64,000 bases of DNA, taken from positions 186,001 to 250,000 of the forward strand of contig JAACJM010000122.1 of NCBI GenBank assembly GCA_013368315.1. Reading direction: 5' to 3'. The DNA is from Tetrapyrgos nigripes. Taxonomy: Eukaryota; Basidiomycota; Agaricomycetes; Agaricales; Campanellaceae. This document shows positions 45,580 through 55,300 of the stretch, piece after piece (positions within the stretch are counted from its first letter, which is position 1; each line of letters begins with the position of its first letter). Made by a program: the position numbers and the translations under genes. Under the pieces are notes generated by a model. It saw only the letters and a program-made list of their open reading frames with translations. It was not told where the DNA came from and searched no databases.

Positions 45580-46369
45580 CCAGACTACTTTTTCAACTCC
45601 TCGAGGATGAGCACGTCTGGAGTCCTCCAATACCCAGTCTCCCATTCTATGCCAGTGCTGTGTTTGCCTCCTGCTGTCTCTTTATGTGACTGTCGGTCAC
45701 TGGAGTCTTGCATCGTCGTTGTCCCTTTCACTGGCGACTTTGGGCATACGGGTCCACGGGAGATTTTGGAAAGACTATTCAATGGAGCTGCGTGGTTGGT
45801 ATATGGAGGTGAGCTTCGTTTTCATGCTGTCTGTCGACTTTCTCCTCTTCTTCACGACAATCACTGATGCCTTGGTTTTTTTTTTTTTTTGGCAGGACAG
45901 TCTCAGGAATTTTCTGGTCGGTAACTGTCGAATTGGTTTTTCTCGTTAACAATGGTCAGACGCTGTCCACAGCCATTTCTCCATACTTGGCCGTAGTTTC
46001 GGATATTTAGGAAGATACATGTCGTTTGGAGGTTGGGAATGAGTAGGCATCTTAAGGACTGGTGAAAGCTACTGGCATAGGATTAGGATGGTATGGACTA
46101 AGCTTGGAGCGGCGTTACAGTCCAGTCGCGAGGCTCTGCTGCACCAGAGGAAGTGTCTTCCAAGTTCCTTCCAAGTTCACGAAGACATGATAGGGCAGGA
46201 TTCCGCGAGAAGTGGGATATTATCATCCGGCCTAGTACACGATGTGACGAAGATTAGTACACCTATTTTTATTTACCCCTTTTCTTGGTTCTTTTTCTGT
46301 GTCTGTTTGATAGAGGGTTGTATGCTTTTGCCATAGTACTAGAAATGAAAAAACTTGGCTCGCTAACCA

Positions 46370-46390
46370 GGTCTAGACCCAACACAGCCA
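46370..46390 (+). promoter_or_regulatory. Palindromic GGTCTAGACC site with CACAGCCA
   Basis: Fifth instance: GGTCTAGACC then CAACACAGCCA, about 480 bp left of the Harbinger element and with no recognised gene downstream. Confidence 0.35.
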
Positions 46391-46870
46391 CAACTATTTC
46401 TTTCCCTTTGACCACGACGAGCTCACGATTTCAAACGCGGGTGCTACTCACTGGGTTCTCCGCTATGAAGCTATCTACAGCCTATCTTGACTCCGATTCA
46501 CATCTCTAAGGGCCAGGGCCATCTAGGACACCCATCGTACGTCGTAACACGTAGCTTCTGCACCGGTATAGGACTCTACATCAAGTCTATGAGAACACTA
46601 CGGGCAAGAGTGTTGATAGAAGGTTTTGTATAATAGCACGTTGAAGGAGTTTTATGCAGGAGTATCTTCAACCATATCGGTACACACGTTTTCTCGATGT
46701 CCAACCAATGACCAATTCTCGCCATACCTAGGAAGAACAGTCTATTATTTGCGAAGGGATTTCCTATCATCAATCATGGTACACCTAAACACGCTGCCCT
46801 ACCCCCGATCAAGCTTTCGTACCGGCGTGATGCAGTATGTCCCTGTCCATATTAGGGGGGGTCAGAGTTC

Positions 46871-46986
46871 GACGATTCAGGGTTCGTTCCAGTTTTTGTG
46901 GAACGGACCTGAATCGTCGTTTCGCACGGAGCGACTCCTGAGTCGTTTCGCACGGAGCGACTCCTGAGTCGCTCCGTGCGCGAAAC
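46871..46986. repeat. Subterminal hairpins and direct repeat inside the Harbinger left end
   Basis: GACGATTCAGGGTTCGTTCC (46871-46890) faces its near-complement ending CTGAATCGTC (46900-46918). Then a 25-bp unit beginning GTTTCGCACGGAGCGACTCC is repeated directly at 46919 and 46944, and its complement (AGTCGCTCCGTGCGCGAAAC) follows to 46986. Such subterminal repeats often serve as transposase or accessory-protein binding sites in DNA transposons; that role is inferred here. Confidence 0.75.
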
Positions 46987-47137
46987 GTGTTCCGCCTTGC
47001 AACGATTCACCTGCGCTCCTTTGCTTCAGATTATATAATTCTTATTTGTTACAAAATATGGAATAAAATTTTTCAAATTTCTAGACTTACAGTCTGTGCC
47101 GATTTATCTTATCCTACGACAGACCACCATACAAAAT

Positions 47138-48761
47138 ATGTCCTCTAAAGAGGCTGACAACCCTCCTTCCTCTCGCACGCGCCGCACTAAGGCCACACCA
47201 AAAGATACCACCGGAAGTACGGCAACCAAAAAGTCCCGGAAGTCAAAGAAGAAGGATACGGAGTCGTCATCTGCGGACACGAAAGGCCTAGGGTAAGCCT
47301 ACTATCTGCTGTTGGAATGGAATAATATACTCACATCAGAGCAGCGACATAGACTGGGTTGCTGATGACCACAAACTTTCATTCACGCTGCTCGCTCGCC
47401 TCATGGAAGACGAAGTAATCAAAGAGGGACTTTTTCCCGGTCCTGGTGCCAACCAGTCGACAGCTAAGGGTGGCGGTCTCAATAAAATTGACCACCAGTT
47501 CAAGCTCTTCGTTGCGATATTTGGTGAAGACGAGGAATGGAAATCTAAAATTGCAGAGGCGACAAATCAAGATCCGAAGAAAAAAACCGCGGCATCCCAT
47601 CTACGCACTCAGTTGGCTGCCAAAGTCAAGAACAGGCTCAGCAAGTAAGTCTTTCATTATGAGCAAAGAATTGTGTGTGACTTACATCTTCAACAAAGAA
47701 TGGCTGCACTCACGCGCATGATAAAGGATGGACTTGGGAAGACTGGCGAGGGATTCCGTTCGGTTGCTGATATCGACCTGAAGCAGAACAACAAAATTAC
47801 GACTATCTGGAGTACGTGATCAGTGCTCTTGCTCAGAAAGTACTCTCACTCACTTCTCACAGACAAACATGGGAAGAATGCACCCTGGTTTTTCGAAATG
47901 CGAGACCTGATTGGGGAGCGGCCAAGTTCCAACCCAGTGGGACTTGGTAATGGCGAGAGTGACGTCGATTTTTCAATCCTGGGGGTCGATAAGGATGCTG
48001 AGGCCGAGGCTGAGGAAGTGGACCTAGAAATTGATGACGGACTTGAAGAAGAAGTTGATGAATTGGCAGACAATGAAATGGAGGATGAGCTTGATATTGA
48101 TGGCGTCGGGTCCGAGACAGAGTCAGTAGGGGCTCAGAGTGATGAGGAAGAAGAGACGCACCCTTTCCAGTCCACTGCCAAGTCCCGTGCCAAAAACTGC
48201 ACCGTTACTTCTACCAAAAAAACACACAAGCCCAAAGCACCCACACAAGCTCCAGCCCACCCAGTCACTGCCGTCAACACAAAGCCTCCCAAGAAGACCA
48301 AACATGAAGAGTTTGCAGATATTGCAAAAGCAGAGCTTGACTTGGATAAAGTCCGGGCACAGGCAGACTTGCAGAAAGCGAAGGGAACGGTAGAGCTGAA
48401 GATTTTGAGAGAGAAGAGGAAATTGCAAGAGGAAAAGGCGAGAGTGGAAGAGATGAAGTTGAGATACGAGGATAAAAGGCATAAACATGAGCTCCGCATG
48501 GCTATTTTGCGGAGTCGTGTTGGCGGCAGTGTCGACGTTCTAAATGGAAACAGCCTATCCAACAACAGGTTTTCTCATGGTTCTATGATGGCGGGTTCGT
48601 CCACAGGTAGCAGTGATGACCCCTTCTATCAAGACTCTAGTTCCCCAGCTGCTTCCAACTCGGGATGGCTTTCTGACCATACTCGCTCCTCTCCAAGTCC
48701 ATTCAGTGGTGAATTGGATTTTGATACGTTTATGTCTACTACCAACTACAACAGCGGCTAG
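47138..48761 (+). CDS. Harbinger accessory protein, Myb/SANT-like DNA-binding
   Basis: Exons 47138-47292, 47345-47644, 47699-47811 and 47863-48761 join in phase to give 488 residues. The N-terminus is basic and Ser/Thr/Lys-rich. Residues about 53-140 (IDWVADDHKLSFTLLARL, then LNKIDHQFKLFVAIFG and AAKVKNRLSK) have the Trp-spaced helical look of Myb/SANT-like domains in Harbinger second proteins. An acidic segment (EEVDLEIDDGLEEEVDELAD) and a long Lys/Glu-rich coiled coil (about residues 350-420) follow. In the superfamily this protein binds the transposase and transposon ends and aids nuclear import. It converges on the transposase gene, with only 56 bp between stop codons. Confidence 0.78.
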
Positions 48762-48817
48762 TACTATATGGCTCGCAAAAAGCATAGAATTAGACTTAGT
48801 ATAGCAAATAGAAATTG

Positions 48818-50770
48818 TTAGACATCCACTCCAAATTCTCTAAGATACCTGACTTGTCTACTTCGGTCTGATGTATCCTTCCAATCAAAGAGAGCATCCT
48901 TCAAGTCTTCCCGCTTTTGCCGACCCTTTGAAAGGCGTTGCCGCCTCTCAGTCCAGCTTTCCCTGACACATTCCGCAACTCCCTCACCCAAAGGATTTTC
49001 TGACTCATCATGCTCTATGCCCTCTGCCAGAAAAGGGTCTCGCATGATCGGGTCTTCACTGTAGTCCCCTTCCGCATACCGTTCTTCAGCTTCACAAGTC
49101 ATTGCAAAGTTGTGGGTCACAACACACCCCAGCCCCCAGTATGTTGCGAGTTTGTGAGACGACTCATCGGTGATGCTAATGCGAAGGTCTTTGAGAGATG
49201 AAAAACGGCCCTTCAGGAAGCCGATAGCATGTTCAGACCTGATACGAATCATGGAGACTTGATGGTTGAAGACCTCGTTCTGAGGTAAATCTTTCTCAGG
49301 ACGTTTGTATGGTGCAACCACCTTTTCGGATATCTGGTAAAGTGTAAGTAATTTTAGAGCATATATCTTAATACTACAATAGAGGACGTACCGGGTATGC
49401 TGAGTCGGCCCACACCCATTCCCCACATCTGACGAGTGTAGCAATCAGCTGCTTGATGCGAGTCATCTCCCAGGCTGTCGCATCATGGGTGCTGCCGGTG
49501 TATCCATATCCAACATCGATGATGCGGAGGTTGGGAAGGGAAACGATCTAGAGTAGAAAGTACCCGTCAGTAGAGTAAGTAGAGGCCGAAAGCAGCGACA
49601 TACCTGAAAATTTAGTGAATAGTTACATTTTCGATCAAAATAGCTCTCGCCGTACCAGTAAGGACGATTAAACAAAGGTACCAAGGTGCCGTCAACAAGG
49701 CACCAGCCATTCCTCCATGCTGGACATGAACGCCTTTCAACCCAAGCCTTTGCCTCCTCCCTTTCCTCCTCTGTTGGCATGCACAAATTTTCCGCAAGCA
49801 TGTCACTCCGCAGCAATGCTGCTAATACCCTCTTCGTCACCAAAACTACAGTGCCTTTACCAACGCCTGCCCAACGCCTGACTGCATCCAATCCTGCGGC
49901 ATTTCCATAGTGTCCAAACCGATAGAGAGCTATTGCGAGTTGGTCTGCAACAGGCATTTGACCGTTAGATGAGTGGTTGGTGAAGATAGTGTCATTTTGG
50001 ATGCGCTCCACAAGACGGTCAAAGGTGTATGGTGAGACACGAAGGCACTGACGGAAATCCTTCAGCTGATGAAGCTTGGAATGAGTGAGGATGAATGGCA
50101 ACTGAGGAGGGGCCTTGACATGGATTTTGCGGGGAATGGTGTAACGATGTGCATACATTGCAGATAACTCTTGCTGGACACATAGCCGTACTCGCCTAGT
50201 CCTATTCCTATCACTCCGAGCACCTCCTGTGGCCATATCCATGTCCCAGTCATCTAGATCCATATCCTCCTCTTCTGATTCTTCATCATCTGCGTCACTG
50301 CCCATCATACCACTCTCTGAATCCGACATCTCCTCTACATCAAAACCCACAGTCAGCTCCACTTCCAAAGCTGCAGAAGAAGCCATCAACGAGACTTCCC
50401 GCACTATGATATCCAGCTCTACATCCTCCAAAACTTGCTGAAAGAAATCTGAGCCAACGTAGTCTGAGTCAGACTCAGAGCCTCTGTTGTCAGACCCAGG
50501 GGAGCTTGATGTAGAAGAGGCTTCAGATGAGGACTGGGAGATGAGGCTATTCCGAGAGGTACTTGCACTGGATGTGGTGGTAGTGTCAGAATCTGAACTG
50601 GTGGAAACAGTACTAGTGTTTGATGCCGGTGTTGCATGTTTGTACAGCCTCTTCCTGGCTACTCGTTGTCGTATACGAACTTGGCGTAAGCGTGTAGCAT
50701 GGAATTGGAGAAAAGTATTGACTAGGTGATCAGCACGGCGTTGCCGTGAGTTGTCGTACTTGCTGGGCAT
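48818..50770 (-). CDS. PIF/Harbinger transposase (DDE_Tnp_4 nuclease)
   Basis: Exons 50770-49604, 49547-49392 and 49333-48818 join in phase 0, giving 612 residues; the ATG at 50770 is the first. After a Ser/Asp/Glu-rich N-terminal part comes a helical domain (SPYTFDRLVERIQND) with QLAIALYRFGHYGNAAGLDAV, the helix-turn-helix-like region of this family. The catalytic Asp residues are in CLVDGTLVPL and GSTHDATAW and the Glu in IRSEHAIGFLKGRF, with WADSAYP between, so all expected DDE residues are present. It cuts and joins transposon ends. No internal stop or frameshift is seen, suggesting a recent or active element. Confidence 0.88.
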
Positions 50771-50982
50771 CAAGAACTGTGAGAAATAAAATTTTATGTC
50801 CTAAAATACGCTAAAATAACTTGGGCAGATATGTAAGCTATGTAGGTAGAATCGTCGTCTGGAACAAGCAGTAGAACGTTGCGCTGAATTGGCGGTCAAA
50901 GTTGGAACGTCGATTCACGTCGTTTCGAGTCTCTGGAACGAGTTGCGGAACGGAACCCGGATCGTCAAACTTTGACCCCCCC

Positions 50983-51686
50983 TATTGTTTCTGGTCCCTT
51001 TTCTCACTTCAGGCTCAACGTTTGGCTATACTCTTCACAGGAATGTTAACGAACTCGAGTTCCTGCTCCCACTCAATTCCGTCGAAATCAAGTTTAGACA
51101 ACGATGTCATTAGATGAGTTGGAGTATGCCATAGCCGTTTCCAGTCTGGCACGGCTTCAGGTACAAAGTTGCGTGTCCGTTTGTGGGGCTAGATGGAGAA
51201 GATTTGGCAAAAAGGACATGGATGGATGTCAGTCTGCTTGATGCCGTCTATGCCAGTCTTTATGCTCTCCGTCTTCGTAGCGGGTGAGTTGACCTACATA
51301 CCTGATTTTTCCTCATTTTTTTCTAACGCTCGCGTTAGTTATGACCTCAGGGATCTCTGGATCCTCGGCCTATGGATATATATCAGAACTGAGCAGACTT
51401 AGCTTGCCACCATCAAGACCGAGAGCTGGTGGGTTGGCACCGGTACGGATTTGTACGAGTAGAGGAAAGAATGGCTTGCACTAGAAGTGAGTTTCTGGAG
51501 CATTGTTTACTTCTTGCTGTAGTTTTCCTTGTTTTTCTGAGATTTCTTTCCCTACCTCTTTCTCTGTCCTAGTCCTCACTCTTTCTAGCGCTGACGCTAT
51601 TTTTTATTTCATAGGTATTCTTCATGAAGCACATTAAACTGCTCTTCATACGTACCTTTTCGGGACTATTTTCGGTCACTGGTCAG
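50983..51686. other. Short stretch between the two transposons
   Basis: About 700 bp with no supported gene. Splice-like signals (GGGTGAGT near 51282, CTAGAAGTGAGT near 51481, TTTCATAG near 51615) and short open segments such as KEWLALE and VFFMKHIKLLF hint at remnants of an old exon-intron gene into which the Copia element later inserted. Confidence 0.4.
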
Positions 51687-52054
51687 TGTTGAATTGGCGC
51701 ATTGAGTTGCAGCCATCAACGTATTCTATGTAGAACAATAATAGTAGTTATATATAGAACAATAAGATTATATAGACAATAAAGTGTAGTATGACAATAG
51801 TCTACGAAACCAGCATTGTTCTATCCAGTACAATAGAATCTTATTGTTACTCTAGTATTAGTTTACATATATTTGTACCTCCTAAAAGGTATATAAGGAC
51901 TTGTAGATAGTCCTCCAAATAACAGGTTTTACACTTAACCCACATCGCTCTACAAGCCTCTAACTAGCCTTATAAGCTAACTCTTATCCCCAGGTAAGTA
52001 GCGTAGTTGCCACTGCGTTTAGTAGTGTACAAGCCGTACCATGCCTGCTTAACA
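51687..52054 (+). repeat. 5' LTR of the Copia element
   Basis: It begins TGTTGAATTGG and ends CTTAACA. A TATATAAGG box at about 51891 is a plausible core promoter within the LTR. It contains a short internal repeat of AGAACAATAA (51731 and 51758 region). Confidence 0.93.
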
Positions 52055-52372
52055 GGTTATGGGCCCCGAAGGCCCTTGGGAGCGCCTTCAATGGCTGCAA
52101 ACCATAGACTTCGCATACTACCTGGATGGCGCCTTCATGGCTGCCTGTGGCGCCCTTGTGGCAGCCTGCGTCGCCTTTCATGGCTTGACGATATGTCCAA
52201 CAGTGCAGGACTTATGTCCAGCTGCAGTTGTTGACAATCTAAGGGAATAGTCACTGTCATGGCGCGTTCATCGCTGCCTCTTTTCACTTTCACATGGCGC
52301 ATCTAAAATGCTGCCTTCTTATTCTACATATGGATAAATGCTGACAGTTGACTTCCCCAGATATTATCAAAG

Positions 52373-55300
52373 ATGTCCTCCAACGTCCTGATGACTACTG
52401 TTCCCGTCTTCACCGGTGTTGATTTCAACATCTGGGCTGACATCCTTCTCTCCTGGTTGCAGGCTACTGGACTTAGTTCTGTCCTTAGCTCTGATCGCCC
52501 TAGTGATGCCGAAGTGAGTACCGCTTCTCCTCTATCTGCTGAAGACGCGGCGGCTCAAGCTGAGGCTATCACGGCGGCTCAAAAGAAACAGGCTGACTGG
52601 GATGAGAAAAATGACAAGGCCATCGGGTCTATCAGACTTCGTCTCTCTCAGGCTCTTCGGGAGAAGACATTTGGTATTACAAGTGCCAAGAAACTTTGGA
52701 CCACTCTCAAAGAGACCTATGGGAAGCCTGGTGCTTCCGCAGTCTACACCGACTTTAAACGTGCCACCTCCATCACCATCCCCAACGACGCTCATCCTGG
52801 TGCTGCGATCGAACTTATCCGCATGCACTTCGACAGGGTTAGTACTGCCGGCATTCCTACCGATACCGACGATACCTCTCCACCCGTTTCCATGACCAAA
52901 ATTCCCAATTTCCTTATCGTTATGTTCATCATTTCGAAACTCCCTTCCAGATATGATTATATCATCACCCAGAACACTCAACAGACCATCTCAACTCTTC
53001 ATAATCAAAATCTTGATGATCTTCAGAGTGAGATTATCAACGTCTGGGAATCTCGCCAAGGAATTTTGAAAGGGAAAGCCACAGCCAACCGTCTTTCAGC
53101 TGTCAAGCGAAAGGACGGTAACCCTAGTTTCCAACAGCAGCAGCAGCAGCGCCCTAGTGGCAGCAGCAGCGGCGCTAACGGAGCCAGCGGCTCTAATGGG
53201 AATAACAAGGGAAAAGGCAAGGGAAAGGGCAAAGGAAAAGCCAATTTCCGTCGTGGAGGTCGAGCTGGAAAGTTCGAACAGGCCAAGAGACAGGGCCAGG
53301 CACATCTCGTCAACGACGACATGTCTCCCATGATACACACAGTCACCGTCGTCAACACGCCCGCTGCAGTTGATACCCGTAAGCCATTCTTCATGGAAAC
53401 GGAAAAGCCTTTTGACGCCTTCTTCACAGGTACCAAAAGAGCTATCAACCTTGCACGCGACATTGGCGCAAGACCATCTGGTGAGACTGTTGCTACTCTT
53501 GAAGATATCGTCATGTCTCATACCGATCCTTCCTCCTTCACTTCACTTACTCCTGCCCCTCGTCCCAAACGCACTCTCACGGAACGCATCTATTGGGACA
53601 ATCTTCAATCATCTACTGATGGTTGGGGAAATGCTGGTAACTGGAACGGTTGGAACAGTGAATATCCCGAAACTCAGACCGGTTCAGATGCCGATATGGC
53701 ATGCGCTCAAGGAGAAGATGCCAGCTGGAACGAGGACACTCTGGTGAACACTTCGGAACTCGGAAGTGTGTTTGGCTCCACAACGACGGAGTCAGGTGCA
53801 AAGGTTTCTCAGGACATCCGGACCCCTGTTCCACTTATCGACCGTCTTGCCCAGGATCCTGCTGCCGAGATGATGGAGTGCGCAATGCACCTTGGGGACA
53901 GGTTCCAGAATCCGGAGGACCCCCTACACATCTATGGGGAACCACTCAGAGCAGCACTGAACACCGTTGCCCCAACGGGAACCCGTGGCACTCTTTCTCT
54001 TGTCCAACGACTTGCTGCAGTCCGCAGCGAGATGCCAAGTGGCTCACGGCCTGCACCTCCCAATGGCATGATCACTCAATCCTTGCCATCCAGCCGTGTT
54101 GCAAGCCCAACACCTGGCACGACTTCGACGGGATGGGAATGGCTGACTCCTCATCTCCAAAACGAGGATGGAAGGTACGACGAGCTAATCGACTGGCAGC
54201 GAGACGCAACAATCGGACTAGGAGGGATGGAACTACCCTCCAGGGCTCCAACTCCGAGTTCAATGCCAGAACTCCGGAGCATGTCTCCGAGCCTATCCGA
54301 AACCAGCGACCTCGAGTACATGTCGACTCCGCCATCAATCGGCGGGATGAGTCTACCTACGTCACCCGTAGAGGACACCGCATCGTTCGGAATTCCAAGT
54401 CCACGACCTTCTACCCCCGTCGTTACCACCAATGCCGCAAATAATTATGGATGGTCATTAGACTCCGAACCCTCCGGCTTGGACAACGGTTATCTCAGGT
54501 CAGATCTCAATTTAGATCTTATGAATAAAAGTACTGATGCGCTTTTCCCAGCAGCTCGTAATTTGGAAGCAGGTTCTTCATGTATATATTTATTACATAC
54601 CGCTCCTCTGGGTTTGACTACCCCTTTTATTTATAATGATCTGTACACTAGCCCTGGCGGCAACAATAAATATTTGTGTGCCTGTGGCACTTTGTTCTCA
54701 CTATGCCAGAAGTGTAAGAAAAAGAGATCTGATACTGTCAAAATTCACTTCAGTGATGGATGGTTACTTGATTCTGGAGCATCAGCGCATTTTACGTTCG
54801 ACATCAATGACTTTGTTGAATTGAGTTACATAAAACCAATTCCAGTGAAAACTGCCAATGGATTCACGAAGATTCGTGCATCCGGAACAGTCCTGATCTC
54901 TCAACGTAAAAGAGTTATGAAATTATATCCGGTCTATTACATTCCCGATCTAAATCAACGACTCTTATCTGTTGGTCAATTTTTAAATGACAACATGTTT
55001 ATGCGCGGTAACTCCGATCATATTACCATTTCGAGAAATACAACATTCTTGACATTCTCAAAGCGTATACCGGAAGAAACGCTATACTATCTTCCACACA
55101 AATCGAAAATTGTCGCTTCTAAAGCCAATCTTTTGATTTATCTTATCAACTACGAGATTTTACATCGTCGTATAGGGCATCCCTCTCGTGATGTTCTAAA
55201 ACATGTCCGACAACACACCCTTGGCACTCCTGAATTCATTATTCCGAAGGAGCTTCCTTTGTGCAAAGGCTGTCTTGAAGGCAAAACTCCCAGACAGGCT

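Larger units (their letters stand above)
44192..46854. other. Gene-poor stretch before the Harbinger element
   Basis: No gene is supported. There are open frames at 44769-45284 (+) and 44702-45007 (-), but neither resembles a family I know and both overlap each other. A GTGAGT donor-like site near 45231 and TATCCAG acceptor-like site near 45303 could be remnants of an exon-intron structure. A 16-T run lies at about 45879-45894. Two copies of the palindromic CACAGCCA motif lie at 45549 and 46370. Confidence 0.45.
46855..50982. mobile_element. Complete PIF/Harbinger DNA transposon
   Basis: The 4.1-kb element is bounded by inverted repeats: left GGGGGGGTCAGAGTTCGACG (46855 on), right the complement, ending AACTTTGACCCCCCC at 50982, with about 30 bp of imperfect match. 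It carries the two genes typical of the superfamily facing each other: a Myb/SANT-like protein (+) and a DDE transposase (-). Both frames are open after intron removal, so the copy may still be competent. The target-site duplication is unclear: TTA precedes and TAT follows, sharing only TA. Just inside the left end lie palindromes (46871-46918 and 46919-46986). Confidence 0.88.

Noticed and set aside
46851..50986. A 3-bp target-site duplication for the Harbinger element
   Set aside because: TTA precedes and TAT follows; only TA is shared, so the usual 3-bp duplication cannot be claimed.
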